64,000 nt of DNA from Pseudovirgaria hyperparasitica (Eukaryota > Ascomycota > Dothideomycetes > Acrospermales > Acrospermaceae), in NCBI RefSeq assembly GCF_010093815.1, contig NW_022985552.1:1287943-1351942 (forward strand), read 5' to 3'. Of this stretch, positions 23,393 through 35,212 are shown one piece after another. The notes under the pieces are model-generated. The model made no database searches, was not told the DNA's origin, and worked only from the letters and a program-made list of their open reading frames with translations. Made by a program: the position numbers and the translations under genes. Within the stretch, counting starts at the first letter, position 1; the number at the start of each line of letters is the position of its first letter.

Positions 23393-25670
23393 ATGCGGAC
23401 TAAACCACTTCTCTTTACAGCTTTGGCTGCCATCTTCCGCGGCGTTGCAGCTGCTAGCGAGCCCAGTAGCACTGCCTGGTGTTTCATAGGGTGTCAACTT
23501 GCCGTCGCCGGCATCACTTTCGGCGGGAGCCCTTCTTTGCTGGTAGAAGGCTACTATGCGTATAATTGTCAGAATGAGCTCCTCGTTCACTCCACGTATG
23601 CTTGTACCAAGAAGTACTGCCATGATGAGAAACAATGGGAGGCTGGCTTAAATTATATGGAGAAAACCTGCGAGGAGCAAAGTTTTACTCTTCTCGATGG
23701 AAACGTCGACGCAATTGCGAATGTTGATTTGGCCAAAGTCGTCGTTGTTGAGACCGGTGATCTCACTCAATACAACTCGACTGCCATTGCATCCGATGAT
23801 ACGTTTACTATAGCTTACAGGACAATCGTGGGTACACAAATTGGCAAAGACTTTCGATTAGCGCCTAATATCATTCCTAGGATGAGTGGTATTCTCAGCG
23901 TCAATATCATCAATGGTATAGCAAAGCGATGTACATTTTCTGGGGCATCGTGCTTGCCCTGGGCGTCGGTGCAAACTTTGCAAGCTGGATAACTTCTCGG
24001 AAGGTCTCCTTGCCGAATGTCCCGGAAGACAGTAGTGTTCCTCGTAAGGGTCCTGCAAACAAGATCTGGACAGCAATACGGACCCATATCCTGCTACCTG
24101 CAACCTTCTCGAAGTCCTGCAGCCAATCCAAGCTCGGAGCCACACTTCCACCGCGTGCGGAGACTCTCATCATTCTCTCATTCATCATAATCAACGTTGT
24201 CTTGTGTGCCGTGTCCTACACTGCATTCCCTGGCAATGCATACTATGCACAGACAAACTTGCAAACATGGAGATACTTCGCCGACCGCACTGGTTACCTC
24301 TCGTATGCAAATTTGTCCATCTTCTTCGCATTTGGTATTCGCAACAACATTCTCATCTGGCTGACTGGTTGGGAGTATCCGGTGTTCAATCGCTTTCACC
24401 GATGGGTCGCCCGCGTGTCTACTCTGGAAGCTGTATTGCACTCGATAGGCTATACTGCCTTTTCATTCACGTTTGGTGGATATGCTGACTACTCAGCATC
24501 CTTCAAGCAGGAGTACTGGTACACTGGTGTCATTGCCACTACCGCCATGAGCTTGGTGCTTGTGTTTTCGATCATGTTTCTTCGCATACGCTGGTACGAC
24601 TTTTTCCTGGTCCTACACATCGTGCTGTCAATCGTTACTCTGGTCAATCTGTTTTACCACACGAAAATCTTCAATGGCGAATACAATGGCTTTCTGTGGC
24701 CATGTGTAGCATTCTGGGCCTTTGATCGCGCTGTCCGCATTGCCAGAGTTTGCTTCCACTGGGCCTTTGCGGCTACACTCAAGGCGCCTCTGGAATATGA
24801 CACCGAAGGCAACATCCTCCGCATCGATGTCACTAATGTCTTCTCACGTATCGCACCTCAAGGCGGTGCTTACTATTTCCTGTATGCTTACGCCATTACA
24901 TTGCCGCTTCAATTCTGATCTAACAGGAACCTAGATACTCCCCTTTCACACTCTTCGGCTGGGAAAACCACCCCTTTACCCTTGTCCGCTGGCAAGAATC
25001 AAGCTCCCCATCACTTCCTGGTAGCCCCGTCATCGACAACGAGAAAACTCCTGACGAGAAGGTCCCTCAAAACACCACCATAGCGCCAATCTCCTCCACC
25101 CCCTCGACCCGCTACACATTCCTCATCCGCCCGTACAAAGGCTACACCTCCAAGCTCGCCCACAAGATGTCCAAAACTACCAACAAGACCTTCCTCTATG
25201 AAGGCCCCTACGGCCACACTCCCGACCTGAGTACATACACTGATATCCTCCTCCTCATTGGCGGCAGCGGTATCTCGGTGGGTATATCCGCCATCTACAC
25301 CGCCCTCGCCACAAACCCGACCGCCCGCATCTCCCTAGTCTGGGCATCCCGCAAAGCCGCACTCATCGACAGCGTACTCGCGCGTGAACTTAAGTGTGCT
25401 GTGGAAACGGGCCGTGTGCACGTCAACGCGCACATTACCCGCTCGTCCGATGCGCACATCAGGGCGGAGAACTTGACGGAGAAAATCGAGACTGTCAGGC
25501 CCAGCGTGAAGGAGAGGATTGGCGAGGCAGAGAGGGAAAGTGCGGGGAGGCTGGCGGTCGTGGCGTGTGGGCCGGCGGGTATGATGGATGATGCGCGGAA
25601 GGCGTTTGTGGAGGTTCTGCCTGTGGCTAGGGGGCAGATGGAGTTGTTCAATGAGGCGTTTTTCTGGTGA
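23393..25670 (+). CDS. Ferric reductase (FRE-type flavocytochrome)
   Basis: Three exons, 23393-23827, 23881-24881 and 24935-25670, give 723 residues. Order: signal peptide (1-21), Cys-rich extracellular N-terminal domain, first membrane segment (MYIFWGIVLALGVGANF), and a multi-pass ferric_reduct core with paired haem histidines (FHRW, VLHSIGYT, VLHIVLS, FYHTK). Then come the FAD motif HPFTLVRW (from residue 491), the NAD motif IGGSGISVG (about 587-595), ACGPAGMMDD and the terminal EAFFW. It moves electrons from cytosolic NAD(P)H through FAD and two haems to extracellular Fe3+ or Cu2+. The exon-2/3 junction uses the last AG of a close pair (GAACCTAG), the only choice that keeps frame. No ferroxidase or permease partner gene is nearby. 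Confidence 0.92.
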
Positions 25671-26470
25671 TTGTGCTGGATGATTGCGGTAGAGCATACT
25701 AAAGGGGGGATAAATGATAATGTGTGGGACGACATCTTGTACGAATTTGCTTATGGTGCCGAGCCTCGGTGCTATGTGATAAGACAGACCTTACTACTCT
25801 CTTGCCTGGTTGACAGGTGGTAGTATGCTGATATCTCAGCAACTAGATCTCGGTGGAAGATCTAATCAAGGCGCCACTTCAATTCTGCAAAATACTTGTG
25901 AGTAAACCATCGATATACTTATGCGACAGCTTATTCGAGTATCACTCGAGTATGCCTTAACCATCAACACGGCACGCAGAGGTACGGTCCGAGAAATCCC
26001 AACTGTTATCCTAAATTACGATCGATCGAGGATTGGAGGACCTCTAATACTTGGGACCACCGCTTGTCCATAAGACGAATGAGGAGATCATGCACAAGTA
26101 GGGTGCAAGTTTGCGTGGAAGACTGATAAACTACTGTGAGTAAGAGGAACGGGCAATGCCAGCTTTGAAGATCATTGACTGCACTACGACTAGTCAGCCC
26201 CGACATTGAATTAGCTTGAATGTTTTGTATATGCAACGTGGTCGTAAGCCCTAAGCCGATCTGTACCATGACAGAGTGGAAATCGTCGATTCATCAGACT
26301 AAAAGTGTTTAAGCCTGAAAACCACAAACGCAGTCTTGGCAGGTCACATCCCATTCCATCCCATGCGCCCAACAAATCTCACGATGGTTCCACCACGCCT
26401 CCAACATATATAACCTCATCTTTCCACACCACATCCCCATCTACCACCCCCTAATTCGAAAATCGAAATC
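25671..26470. other. Intergenic region
   Basis: 800 bases between two plus-strand genes; no gene or repeat recognised. The 60 bases before the Nudix ATG are CA-rich, as in a short leader. Confidence 0.4.
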
Positions 26471-27025
26471 ATGCCCCGCACCCCAGGCGTCGGAGTCGGC
26501 GTGCTAATCACACGTCCGCACTCCACGCACCCCGCGCGCATCCTCCTCGGCCTGCGCACCGGGTCCATTGGGGAGAACACATGGGCCCTACCCGGCGGAC
26601 ACCTCGAGTTCGGGGAGTCATTCACGGAATGTGCGGTGCGAGAAGTGCTCGAGGAGACGGGCCTGCGGCTCGAGGTTGGGAGTTGTCGAGTATGTGCGAC
26701 GGTGAGCACGGTGTGGGATGATGTGCGGGCTGAGGATGGGAGGGCGCATTATGTGACGGTGTTTGTTACGGGTCGGGTTAGTGGGGAGGACGAGGAGCAG
26801 GAGGCCAGGGTGAGTTTTGCGGGGCTTGGGGGGGGGGGAAGAGATGGGTGTGGAGCTGACGGGAAGTAGATTATGGAGCCGGAGAGGTGCAAGGAGTGGC
26901 GGTGGATGGAGGTGGCGGATGTGAGGGGGTGGGCGCTCGAGCAGAGTAGAGGGGAGTCTGAAAGGGGGGAGAAATTGTTTCCTCCGATTGTGAGTTTGTT
27001 TACTCAGACTACGTATGGGAGTTGA
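26471..27025 (+). CDS. Nudix hydrolase, NUDT15-like
   Basis: Two exons, 26471-26809 and 26870-27025, give 164 residues. The Nudix box GGHLEFGESFTECAVREVLEETGL (residues 42-65; written here only to mark G-x5-E-x7-REV-EETG) is complete, with the REVLEE metal-binding core. The protein begins with PGVGVGVLI and exon 2 gives EPERCKEWRWMEV, both typical of the eukaryotic NUDT15/MTH3 group that hydrolyses nucleoside triphosphates such as oxidised dGTP to monophosphates in the cytosol. The intron carries an 11-base G run and a CTGAC branch site. Wobble bases change from C-rich to G-rich along exon 1. Confidence 0.9.
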
Positions 27026-27191
27026 TGCTCCGAGAAGGAGCATGGTAGTATCGAAACGATGCGCAATAGCTATTAGGTCCTCCACAGGTTCATTTAAGAA
27101 TCTACAACGGCTGCCTATAACTATAGTTATAGGCTTTGAGCAGATTGCCAATTGTTTCGCTTTTTGAAACAAAGGGCTTGTTGATGATCTT

Positions 27192-28726
27192 TTAGAAGCC
27201 AAAGCTTCGTTTAACAAATGCTACTACAGCCTCTGTTCCATTCGAGCTTGCGACATCCGGATCAGGGTAGTACCACGCAGCAACCGCTACGATCACGTAC
27301 ACAATCTGAAAAGCCGTATCAGTATCTCAGAAACGATATGAAGGAGCAGACTTACCACTAGGAGAGCTCCTTCGAGATAGTTGGATTCGCCATCGCGCAA
27401 GAAGTTACCAACCACAAGAATCGACAAGACCAACAACGCAACCATGAATATCTCGAAGTTCAGGTCAATTCCCTTGCCCATGATCCAGCCAACTATCACG
27501 ACCAAAGGCGCGTTGAACAGTGCTGTCTGGATCGATGGGCCGATGCAATGGAACAAGGCAAAGTTCTACTGATATCAGCATATATACCGAATGGTAAGGG
27601 GATTTGCCTTACAATTTGACCATCCCACGCTTCGTCCACCGCCGTCAAATGCTCCGCTGCTTTCTCTACCAGCGGCAGCAGAATCAAGCCTAGGAATTGG
27701 TCGGGCACACCAGATTCAACGACATCCTCAATCTTCTCAACCAAGAAGACAGCAAAAAGGGTTACCAAAACAATCGAAGCTGTGATGGCAACGATACATT
27801 CCACGAACGTGAGCTTTGGCTTGGCTAGATCATCACTGCGGTCGAGATCGGCATGCTCGTCTTGTTCCAAAACCTCATCAAAGATACTGTGTTGTGATCG
27901 CATGTTGAAAATGATGAAGCTACCACCAGTCAGCATTCGCACAGTCGACTATGTATCACGGTTTGACAAACATGGCAAAGGCTATAATAAGCAAGATCGA
28001 TGTGATCTGACTGACCCTCAAGACATCCTGTTGCAGAATCCTGTCAGTAAAGTGCTTGTGTGCCGAGATGCTGATCTTGGCGGAGCCTTTCAATGCAGAG
28101 TAGAAGGCGCTCGGAATCAGCAGTCCAAATCCGGCGACTAGCAGAATTCCGCTACCAACTTCACTGATTGCCGAGTGGAACCTTTGTGTTGTCTGTCGAA
28201 GACCACCGACGAAGAAGCACATGCCCAGACAAAGCAACAGATTTGTCAGTATGCTACCAAGGATGGCTGCTTGAAGAACTGGGATCAGATTGCCATGTTC
28301 CGAGGATCCTTCTCCGTGCCCTGGCTTGTGTCGCACGACCAGGACGAGGAACAGAACAATTTCGATGACAGATCCGAACGTGGTCTCCATCAATATCCCA
28401 GAGACTTTGGGCATCTTTCGTGCGAATTCTTGACCAGCAAAACCGAGCAGGTTGGCCGACGGAACCATCGCTATGTACGCAAATGCAAAAATGAGAAGAG
28501 GGTGGTTGGGGAGGACGTAACGAAGAATGATGGCAACAGGTACAAAGGGCCATAGGACATTGACGGCCATTGAGACTTTGTTAGAGCTCTTCCATGACAC
28601 GCTCAGGAAGTGACCCGGGTGGAAACCGCTGCGCCCAGATTCACCATCGGCGTGAATGTGTATGTTGGCAACGCGAGATAGCAGAGGAGTGCTTTCGCCA
28701 TTCTCGACATCGCCGTGGTGAGGCAT
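27192..28726 (-). CDS. Vacuolar-type Ca2+/H+ antiporter (CaCA, CAX family)
   Basis: Four exons, 28726-27972, 27919-27613, 27565-27356 and 27305-27192, give 461 residues. After a hydrophilic N-terminus with a di-leucine-like STPLLSR there are about 11 membrane segments in two halves. CAX landmarks: TTFGSVIEIVLF (alpha-1), GSILTNLLLCLGMCFFVGG, the acidic QHSIFDEVLEQDEH loop, KAAEHLTAVDEA (alpha-2 region) and SNYLEGALL near the end. It should exchange vacuolar H+ for cytosolic Ca2+. The alpha-1 motif reads GSxIE where the family usually has GNxxE. Intron 1 can be drawn with donor GTTTGT (52 nt, used here) or GTGATA (40 nt), changing about four residues. Confidence 0.88.
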
Positions 28727-29502
28727 GGTGAGAGCTTGTCACTTCTGGAGCGTAGGTGATAGGGTAAAGGACGTACGCAGCACTCAATGGCGGCGATGGA
28801 GCATTGTTGATGTTCTCGTCGTGCCAGGAGAGAAGTGTGGAGCAGACAGCGGTTGTACTTTCTTCCGGCTTGGAAAGTCTCGTATTCCGTCTTGGCGATG
28901 CTCCTATTCTCCGTCCGATGCATCTTGGCTTCATCCCTTTCAAAGTCAAACTTTACCGTGGACCGTGTCCGATTTCTATCGATGTTCAAGGAAAAAGAGT
29001 GCTGTAGCCAAAGTCCTCTCCTGGTGTGTCGACCAGACCTGTCTGTTTCCGGCCTAGACCGGCACTATTTATAGCTTTCACTTGGACGTGCAACTCAATT
29101 ACCTACGTACTCTGAAGATCCTTGCACAACCTACAACACAACATGAGATACTGTTCCCATTGCATAAAACAGATGTCCAGCTTCTACTATTTACCCGCAG
29201 CCAGGAAGCTGAACCTGTCTTCAACACTGTCACGCCTGGAAATATTCCTGGCATCTTCCCAGGGTGGCAAGCTAAAGGATCTAGTTCAATGAAAGTGGCT
29301 TATTGAGATCTCTTTCCAGCATGAATCCAACTTTTACTAACGATCGCTGCTGACGACCTACTCATCTAGTCTCATCCTGCCGGCCGCAGTATGGTGAAGT
29401 CATGTTGTCTACTTTGTCCTTAAGTATGCCTGCTGGGTCCCCCCAGGTTCTTGGCTTGCATATTACCGTTTTCTGGCAAATCGAGGCGCATAATTTTCTC
29501 AA
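28727..29502. other. Divergent intergenic region
   Basis: 776 bases between the antiporter (-) and the Con-13-like gene (+). No gene or repeat is supported. Confidence 0.4.
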
Positions 29503-30693
29503 ATGCATGCGACTTCGGTATCATCAGCAGTATTCCTGGCCCTCATAGCTATTGTGGATGCAAATCAAGGATCATTCGCCCCTTTGACCAAACGAGAGCT
29601 CGACAAGCCAGTCATTCAGCCACCCTTTTACGACAACAAACTCGTTCCTGCTCTCAATGAGTCGCTCCAAACAACCGAGCATACCATAGACCTATGGGCC
29701 AACAACTCGATCCCGTCAATATGTAAGAGCGCAATCGAAGAACAGGCCGTCGACGGCGTCCTCCTGACCAGCGGCCCGGTCGAAGTCTTCAGCGTAACCT
29801 ACGCAGACTGCGACACGCCGTGGATCATGTGTCGCCATCCAACAGCAAGCGCGTCACGACAGACCATGGCCGAACTGTTCGGCAAGCTGCCCGTACGACA
29901 TCGCTCGTTCGTGCGCCATCTGTCGGCAGCAGGCGGAGACTCGGGCGCATACAGCTCTGGCGACAACGTCTTCATGGCCGGGGACAGTAGTCTGGCAGTC
30001 ACTGTGTATGGTCACGAAGTTGGACATAGTCTGGACGCGCATTTCTTCGGCAACGAGACGGGCTTCACGGAGACGGATGCGTGGCTGGAGGCGTACGATG
30101 AGGATGAGGTTGTAGTGCAGGATTACGCCCAGGCAAGCCAGGCAGAGGTATGTTCAGGCGTCTCTCACACTTACTCATCTGCTCAATAATTGTATCCTGT
30201 CCTGGTCCGGTGCGTACTAACGCGTCCAGAACTTTGCCCAGATGGTCAACGTCGCCATCTACACCCTCAACTTCCCCGGCGGCATCGCAAATCTCGCCCC
30301 AAACTGGCAGCAGTTCTCCCATATGCTCGACCTCATGACCAACGAGCTCAAGGACGTCTTGACGCAGGGCGGCGAGTGCCGCAATCGGCTCGAGAACAGC
30401 CCACTCGTCTCAAAAAGCGGGTTTGGCAGTCAGACATCATCCGTATTATCGTCGGAATCCTCATCTACGGTGATGACTATCGCAAGCCCAACGTCAAGTC
30501 CAGCCCCAGGGACACGGACACGAGCATTACACCGACGACAACGACAGCACCAAGCGAAATAACAACAGCCACAGCACCATCAAGCACAGATACACCAGGC
30601 TCCGCACCATCCTCACCACACCCAGTCACCACACGTATCACGTCTATCCTAAGCGCGATAATATCGCTTCAGCTATGGTGGCATTTAATCTAA
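29503..30693 (+). CDS. Con-13-like secreted HExxH protein, possible GPI tail
   Basis: Exon 1 is 29503-30147 and exon 2 begins at 30230 (exact TACTAAC branch). Residues 1-20 are a signal peptide. The body matches fungal conidiation-specific protein 13: DTPWIMCRH, LFGKLPV, SSGDNVFMAGD, a zincin-type HEVGH (H171, E172, H175), then QAENFAQMVNVAIY. If exon 2 is read straight on, the protein stops at 30562 after a short S/T-rich tail. If an 89-nt intron (30421-30509, donor GTTTGG, acceptor CCCCAG) is removed, the frame continues to 30693 as a T/P/S-rich stalk ending in a hydrophobic segment that resembles a GPI-attachment signal (339 residues). I favour the GPI form because that frame is plainly coding-like, but the donor is weak. 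Whether it is an active metalloprotease is not known. Confidence 0.75.
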
Positions 30694-31654
30694 CGCGCGA
30701 AGCAGAACTCATATATAACATATAGACATGAAACACGAAAAGTAAATACAACATTTCCACATAACACGCACCCGTCTCCGTAATCGTGTCATCTCATCAC
30801 AAGCAAAAACAAGCAGAAAACGAACCAAGACACCCAGAGTATTGGGATATTGACCGATATCTCGCTTATATGCCGTGCACTGCTGTCGAAACGCAGTGGA
30901 AATTGGTATGTCGGCGCGCACGCGCGCGCGTGGAACTGTGGAACGTCGCACGGCGTCCTCGTCAGCACAGATTGAAAGACAGGGCCAGGGAGGTAGAGGG
31001 GGAGAGAGAGAGACGCGCAACGTAACGTCAGGAGACGAATTTGGGACGCAAAGAAAACAGGAAAAAGTCGGAGAAAGGGAATAGGGGAAAGAGACGAATT
31101 GCTATCACGACGCGACGTGAAGACGCATAACCAAAATAGCAGCCTCGGACGAAGACAATCTACAGTACACACTACAGTGCAGTACCGTATGGCAAAGCAC
31201 AGCACAGTACACATTTCCCACCAAGCATTCATTGCTCCTACTACTGCTACTACTGCTACTGATACTAATACAACACAGAAAATAGGCAGAATCCGGAACT
31301 CTCCCAAATTCCACGTGCCGTTACCCTGCTGATGCGCAATGCGTCAAGCTTTGTGCCATGGATTCGGGGGAAGGGGGTGTTTGGAAAGAGATATATATGT
31401 ATGTGTATGTAAAACAGGAGCGGATGAGCACTGTGGTGCCAGTCCGCTGGTCATGAAGCGAAGAGACGAGAAGAGAAGAGGAATTGGAGTTTCGGGTTTG
31501 TGGCGGTGGTCGAGAAGAAGAAGATGATGATGATGATGAAGGGGAAGAAGAAGAAGAGGAAGAATAACCAAAAAAAAAGGAGTAAAACCTCCACGAACAG
31601 AATCCACACACCAGGGCGAAGGAACCACAAAAAAGGGGGAGACCCGACGAAGAT
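30694..31654. other. Convergent intergenic region with simple sequence
   Basis: Between the Con-13-like gene (+) and GH114 gene (-). It contains TACTGC triplet runs near 31240 and a purine tract (GAA/GAT repeats) at 31515-31565, which produce spurious Ser/Pro- or Lys-rich frames. No gene seen. Confidence 0.45.
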
Positions 31655-32791
31655 CTACTCGTCGCTCCCGTCATCCCCATAGCCAGCATACCCATCATCC
31701 TCACCACTCCCATCATCCTCACCACCACCACCATACCCAGCACCACCACCCGTCCCCGCACCCCCGCCCAGCGTCTCCGTAGTCATACTCCCCGCCCCAC
31801 AAAGCTGCACCCACCCATCCAACTCCAACGTCTTGACAATCGTCGAGAACCCCGCCGCGCCATCCCCACCGCCCCTCTCCTCCCCACACACATCCGACGA
31901 AACCTCCTCCTCCCCCTCCGACGTCTTCTTGGCCGTCGCATCACCGCCATTCGCGCCGGGATACTCAATGTTAAACACAGCCTTGCCGGCCCCGATGAAC
32001 GGCTGCCAGAGCCCGCACTCGGCGTACTCGTGGCACTGCTCGTTGACGACAAACTGGGTGAAGGCGAGCGCGGAGGGAACGAGGTCGGCGGCGTTCTTGA
32101 GGCCGGTTGAGAGGCCGAGGCTGGCGGCGTGGGCGGCGAGGGTCTGCAGGTAGGCTGATGCGTCGGCGGATGTGATTTGCAGGCCGCAGTCGTTTGCCTG
32201 TAACGCATGTCAGCAGGGGTTTTCGATGATGATGAAAGCGGGAAGCTTTCCAGGCAAAAACCCAAAAAAACAGTTGAAGAAGATGAAAGAAAAAGGAAGA
32301 AGAAAGGAAGAAAGAAGCCATACATAGCCATCCAAATTATCCGGATCCACGGCATCACACCCCTTCTCCGCCGCCACCCGCACCCGCGCCTCCATAATCC
32401 GCACCACATTCCCGCTCCGCACGTCCACCCACCGCTCATCCGGCCACCCATCCATGACGGCGCCCAGATCCCCGTCCGCAAACTGGTCCGAGTCCGGGCG
32501 GCCGGGCTCGTAGGAGCCGGCGCTGAAGTAGCAGACGACCTTTTTGCCGCGGGCGTGCAGGGCGGCGATGGTGGCGGCCGAGGTGCCGAACATGTCGACG
32601 TCGTAGACGTCTACGTCGGGGGTGAGCGGGGTGGAGGGGGAGGTCGGGATGGCGATGATGTCGGAGAGGATGATTTGCCAGGTTGTGCCCGGGGTGGGGT
32701 GCCAGAGGTCTTTTGTGCGGGGGGCGAGGGGGTGGGCGGTTGTGAGGGATGTGTAGAGGGCGAGGGCGGTGGTGAGGGTTGTGGCGAGCAT
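31655..32791 (-). CDS. GH114 endo-alpha-1,4-polygalactosaminidase
   Basis: Two exons, 32791-32324 and 32197-31655 (126-nt intron), give 336 residues. Signal peptide at 1-19, then a TIM-barrel of the GH114/DUF297 type: WQIILSD, YDVDMFGTSAATIAALHARGK (split here as landmark YDVDMFGT), VVCYFSAGSYE, the acidic strand GCDAVDPDNLDGY and, in exon 2, NDCGLQITSADASAYL and FVVNEQCHEYAECGLW. The family cleaves galactosamine-rich polymers such as fungal galactosaminogalactan. A C-terminal extension of about 35 residues is Gly/Asp/Glu-rich with GED repeats. In both exons the wobble base moves from C to G. Confidence 0.9.
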
Positions 32792-33747
32792 GGTTGTGGT
32801 GGTGGATGTTGGTGTGTTTTGTTTTGGTTTGTTTTGTTAGGGGGAAGGTAGTGGTAGTAGTATCAAAAACGAGGTTTTGAAATTGGGCCTTTTGGAGAAT
32901 CGAATTTCAGATTTTAAAGGAATGAATGACTGCTAGAACCAAGCTAGAATGTGAATATGATTGATCGATGGTAGTAGTAAGGAGTGACAGAAGCAGCTTC
33001 TAGAGCGCGTAGTTGGAAACGGCGGCGGTGGGGGGAGGAAAGGAATGTGAGCGGCCTTTTGAAGGGTAGCTGGTGGTGGTGAAGATATCCAGAAAACGCG
33101 CGGGCCAAAAGCATATTTAAACAAAGAAAACTGATACACCCAGACGCGGAATCCTCCAAACTCCACAAGAGACCGATCCAATCGTGGCTGCATGCCAATC
33201 CCAATCCATGCCAGGTAGGGGTCGGGCGTAGGTTTGGCGTAACGGGACGGACGTCCTGTAAGCGGTCAAACCAAGCCAAAAGGTCAAGTCAGAGTCAAGC
33301 CACCCTCCCACCGTGCAATTAAACATAACGGCAGAACACAGACAGACCCCTAAGGCTTTTGTTTGGGAGGGTTTTTGTTTTCGCAACGCACGCACGCAAG
33401 GTTCAGACTCATCCATCGTCATACATCCATGCCCTGGCATTCCCTTCTGCCCTTGCGTTTGAAACAAGGCAGCATCCTAGACGGAGACCCGACCCTCCTA
33501 AGCGCCGCCCCGGAATCTGGACATCGATCGCGTAGACGAACGATCGCCTTCTTGTTGCGCCCGTGTTGCGCCCGTGTGCTGTGCTGTGTGCTGTGCTGTG
33601 ATTTGTGATGTGTGTGATCGGTCCGTCCATCCATCCATATCTATCCGTCCATCTATCAGATACCCCAGATTAAGTTATCGATACCAGCCCGTTCGGAAGA
33701 TATAGTCCATGTGGCTCATGGATCTGCAGTATCTGGTCCATCCATCC

Positions 33748-33780
33748 ATACATGCATACATACATACATACATACATGCA
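33748..33780. repeat. CATA tetranucleotide microsatellite
   Basis: Imperfect run of CATA/CATG units directly visible. Confidence 0.85.
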
Positions 33781-34798
33781 TAAACAGGCTTAAGATCATC
33801 ATCCTCACATCCCATCCGGTTCCAACATATCGTCACGCAACGCCACACCTCGCACGACAAGAACGCCCCAAACAGCCGTAAAAAGGGAATGTCCGTGGAT
33901 ATTGCACATATGTCGTGTCGTGGTCGTGGTCGTGCAATGTAGCGCAGACACGACAAATTTGATCTTGCTGCGTGTGTGTACCTTACCTACCTTGCCTACC
34001 TTGCTTGCTCGCTTGCTTGAACCACGACAAAGTTGAAGTTGAGAAAGTAAAAGGGAAATCTCACGATAGACCTTCTCTGTACTTCCGCACACTCTTTCGC
34101 ATCCAAGAGAATTTGTATGCGGGAGGCCCTTACATGCGCCGCCCAGATTCTAACCTATGAGACAAAAAGAAGGCGCGTGAAAGGAGAGGGCGCCATGTTT
34201 CAAAACAAAAAACCGATTAGATCCATCGACTCCTGCATGGATTACCCCTGGTCTACCGTGCGTTTCACGTTTCATAATCCTCACATCTCACCTTTCTCAT
34301 CTTACATCTTGCATCTGCAGCTCAATCTCACATCTCAGCTTTTTTCGCCTTGTCTCGCCATGCTAGTCTGATTAAACTACGCGCCCGCCGCGCCGTCGTT
34401 AGCCGCGCCGTGGCATCTGCAGCATATCACGTCTGCATCTGCAGTACAGTGCATGCAAGGCTGTCTTGTTGTCCCATCCTGTCTTGTTTTCCCATCCCAT
34501 CCTGTCCCATTGTTATATCATCCTGTCCGACCCCGACCCCAACACCGACACCCACACGACATCATTCATGACGAGTCTTAGGCTCCGCTCACTCATTAGA
34601 CGACAGACTTACATTTGGACATTCGTGCGATGACCTGGCCTGGCTAGCTAGCTAGGGGCTAATCAATTAATTAGGCAGAGTTTAGATTGAAAGAGGGAGG
34701 GGAGGAAGGGAGGGAAACTAGTGGTGTTTTGCCCTGCATGCCATTGCCATGGATGCTAATCCATACATGCGCCTAAGGTATGCAGATCACAAACACGT

Positions 34799-34820
34799 GT
34801 ATATATATATATATATATAT
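34799..34820. repeat. TA dinucleotide microsatellite
   Basis: Eleven perfect TA units. Confidence 0.9.
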
Positions 34821-34976
34821 GGATATCACGTGCTGCTTATGATGAATAGAGATCCCCGTGCCCTAGGACTCAGTACATATAGTACGGATTATAAACTACT
34901 TATGACAAAGGTAGGTACTACTGGATCATGGCATATTCGATCTGGATTTGGCGTTGTGTGTGTGAGGTATGTAAGG

Positions 34977-35212
34977 ATGTGTGTGTGAGTGATTGAGTGA
35001 TTGAGTGATTGGTTGAGTGAGTGATGTGAGTGATGTGAGTGATGTGAGTGATGTGAGTGATGTGAGGGATGTGAGTGATGTGAGTGATGTGAGTGATGTG
35101 AGTGATTGAGTGATTGAGTGATTGGTTGAGTGAGTGATGTGAGTGATGTGAGTGATGTGAGTGATGTAAGGATGTGTGTGTGAGTGATTGAGTGATGTGA
35201 GTGATGTGAGCG
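34977..35212. repeat. GTGAGTGAT-type minisatellite with higher-order structure
   Basis: Nine-base units GTGAGTGAT alternate with eight-base GAGTGATT units. A composite block (three GAGTGATT units, GGTTGAGTGA, then GTGATGTGA units) occurs twice, near 34988 and 35102, and the leader GTAAGGATGTGTGTGTGAGT occurs at about 34970 and 35167, showing duplication of a larger unit. Confidence 0.85.

Noticed and set aside
31321-31761. Ser-rich frame on the minus strand and Lys-rich frame on the plus strand
   Set aside because: Both come from a GAA/GAT purine tract; no conserved features.
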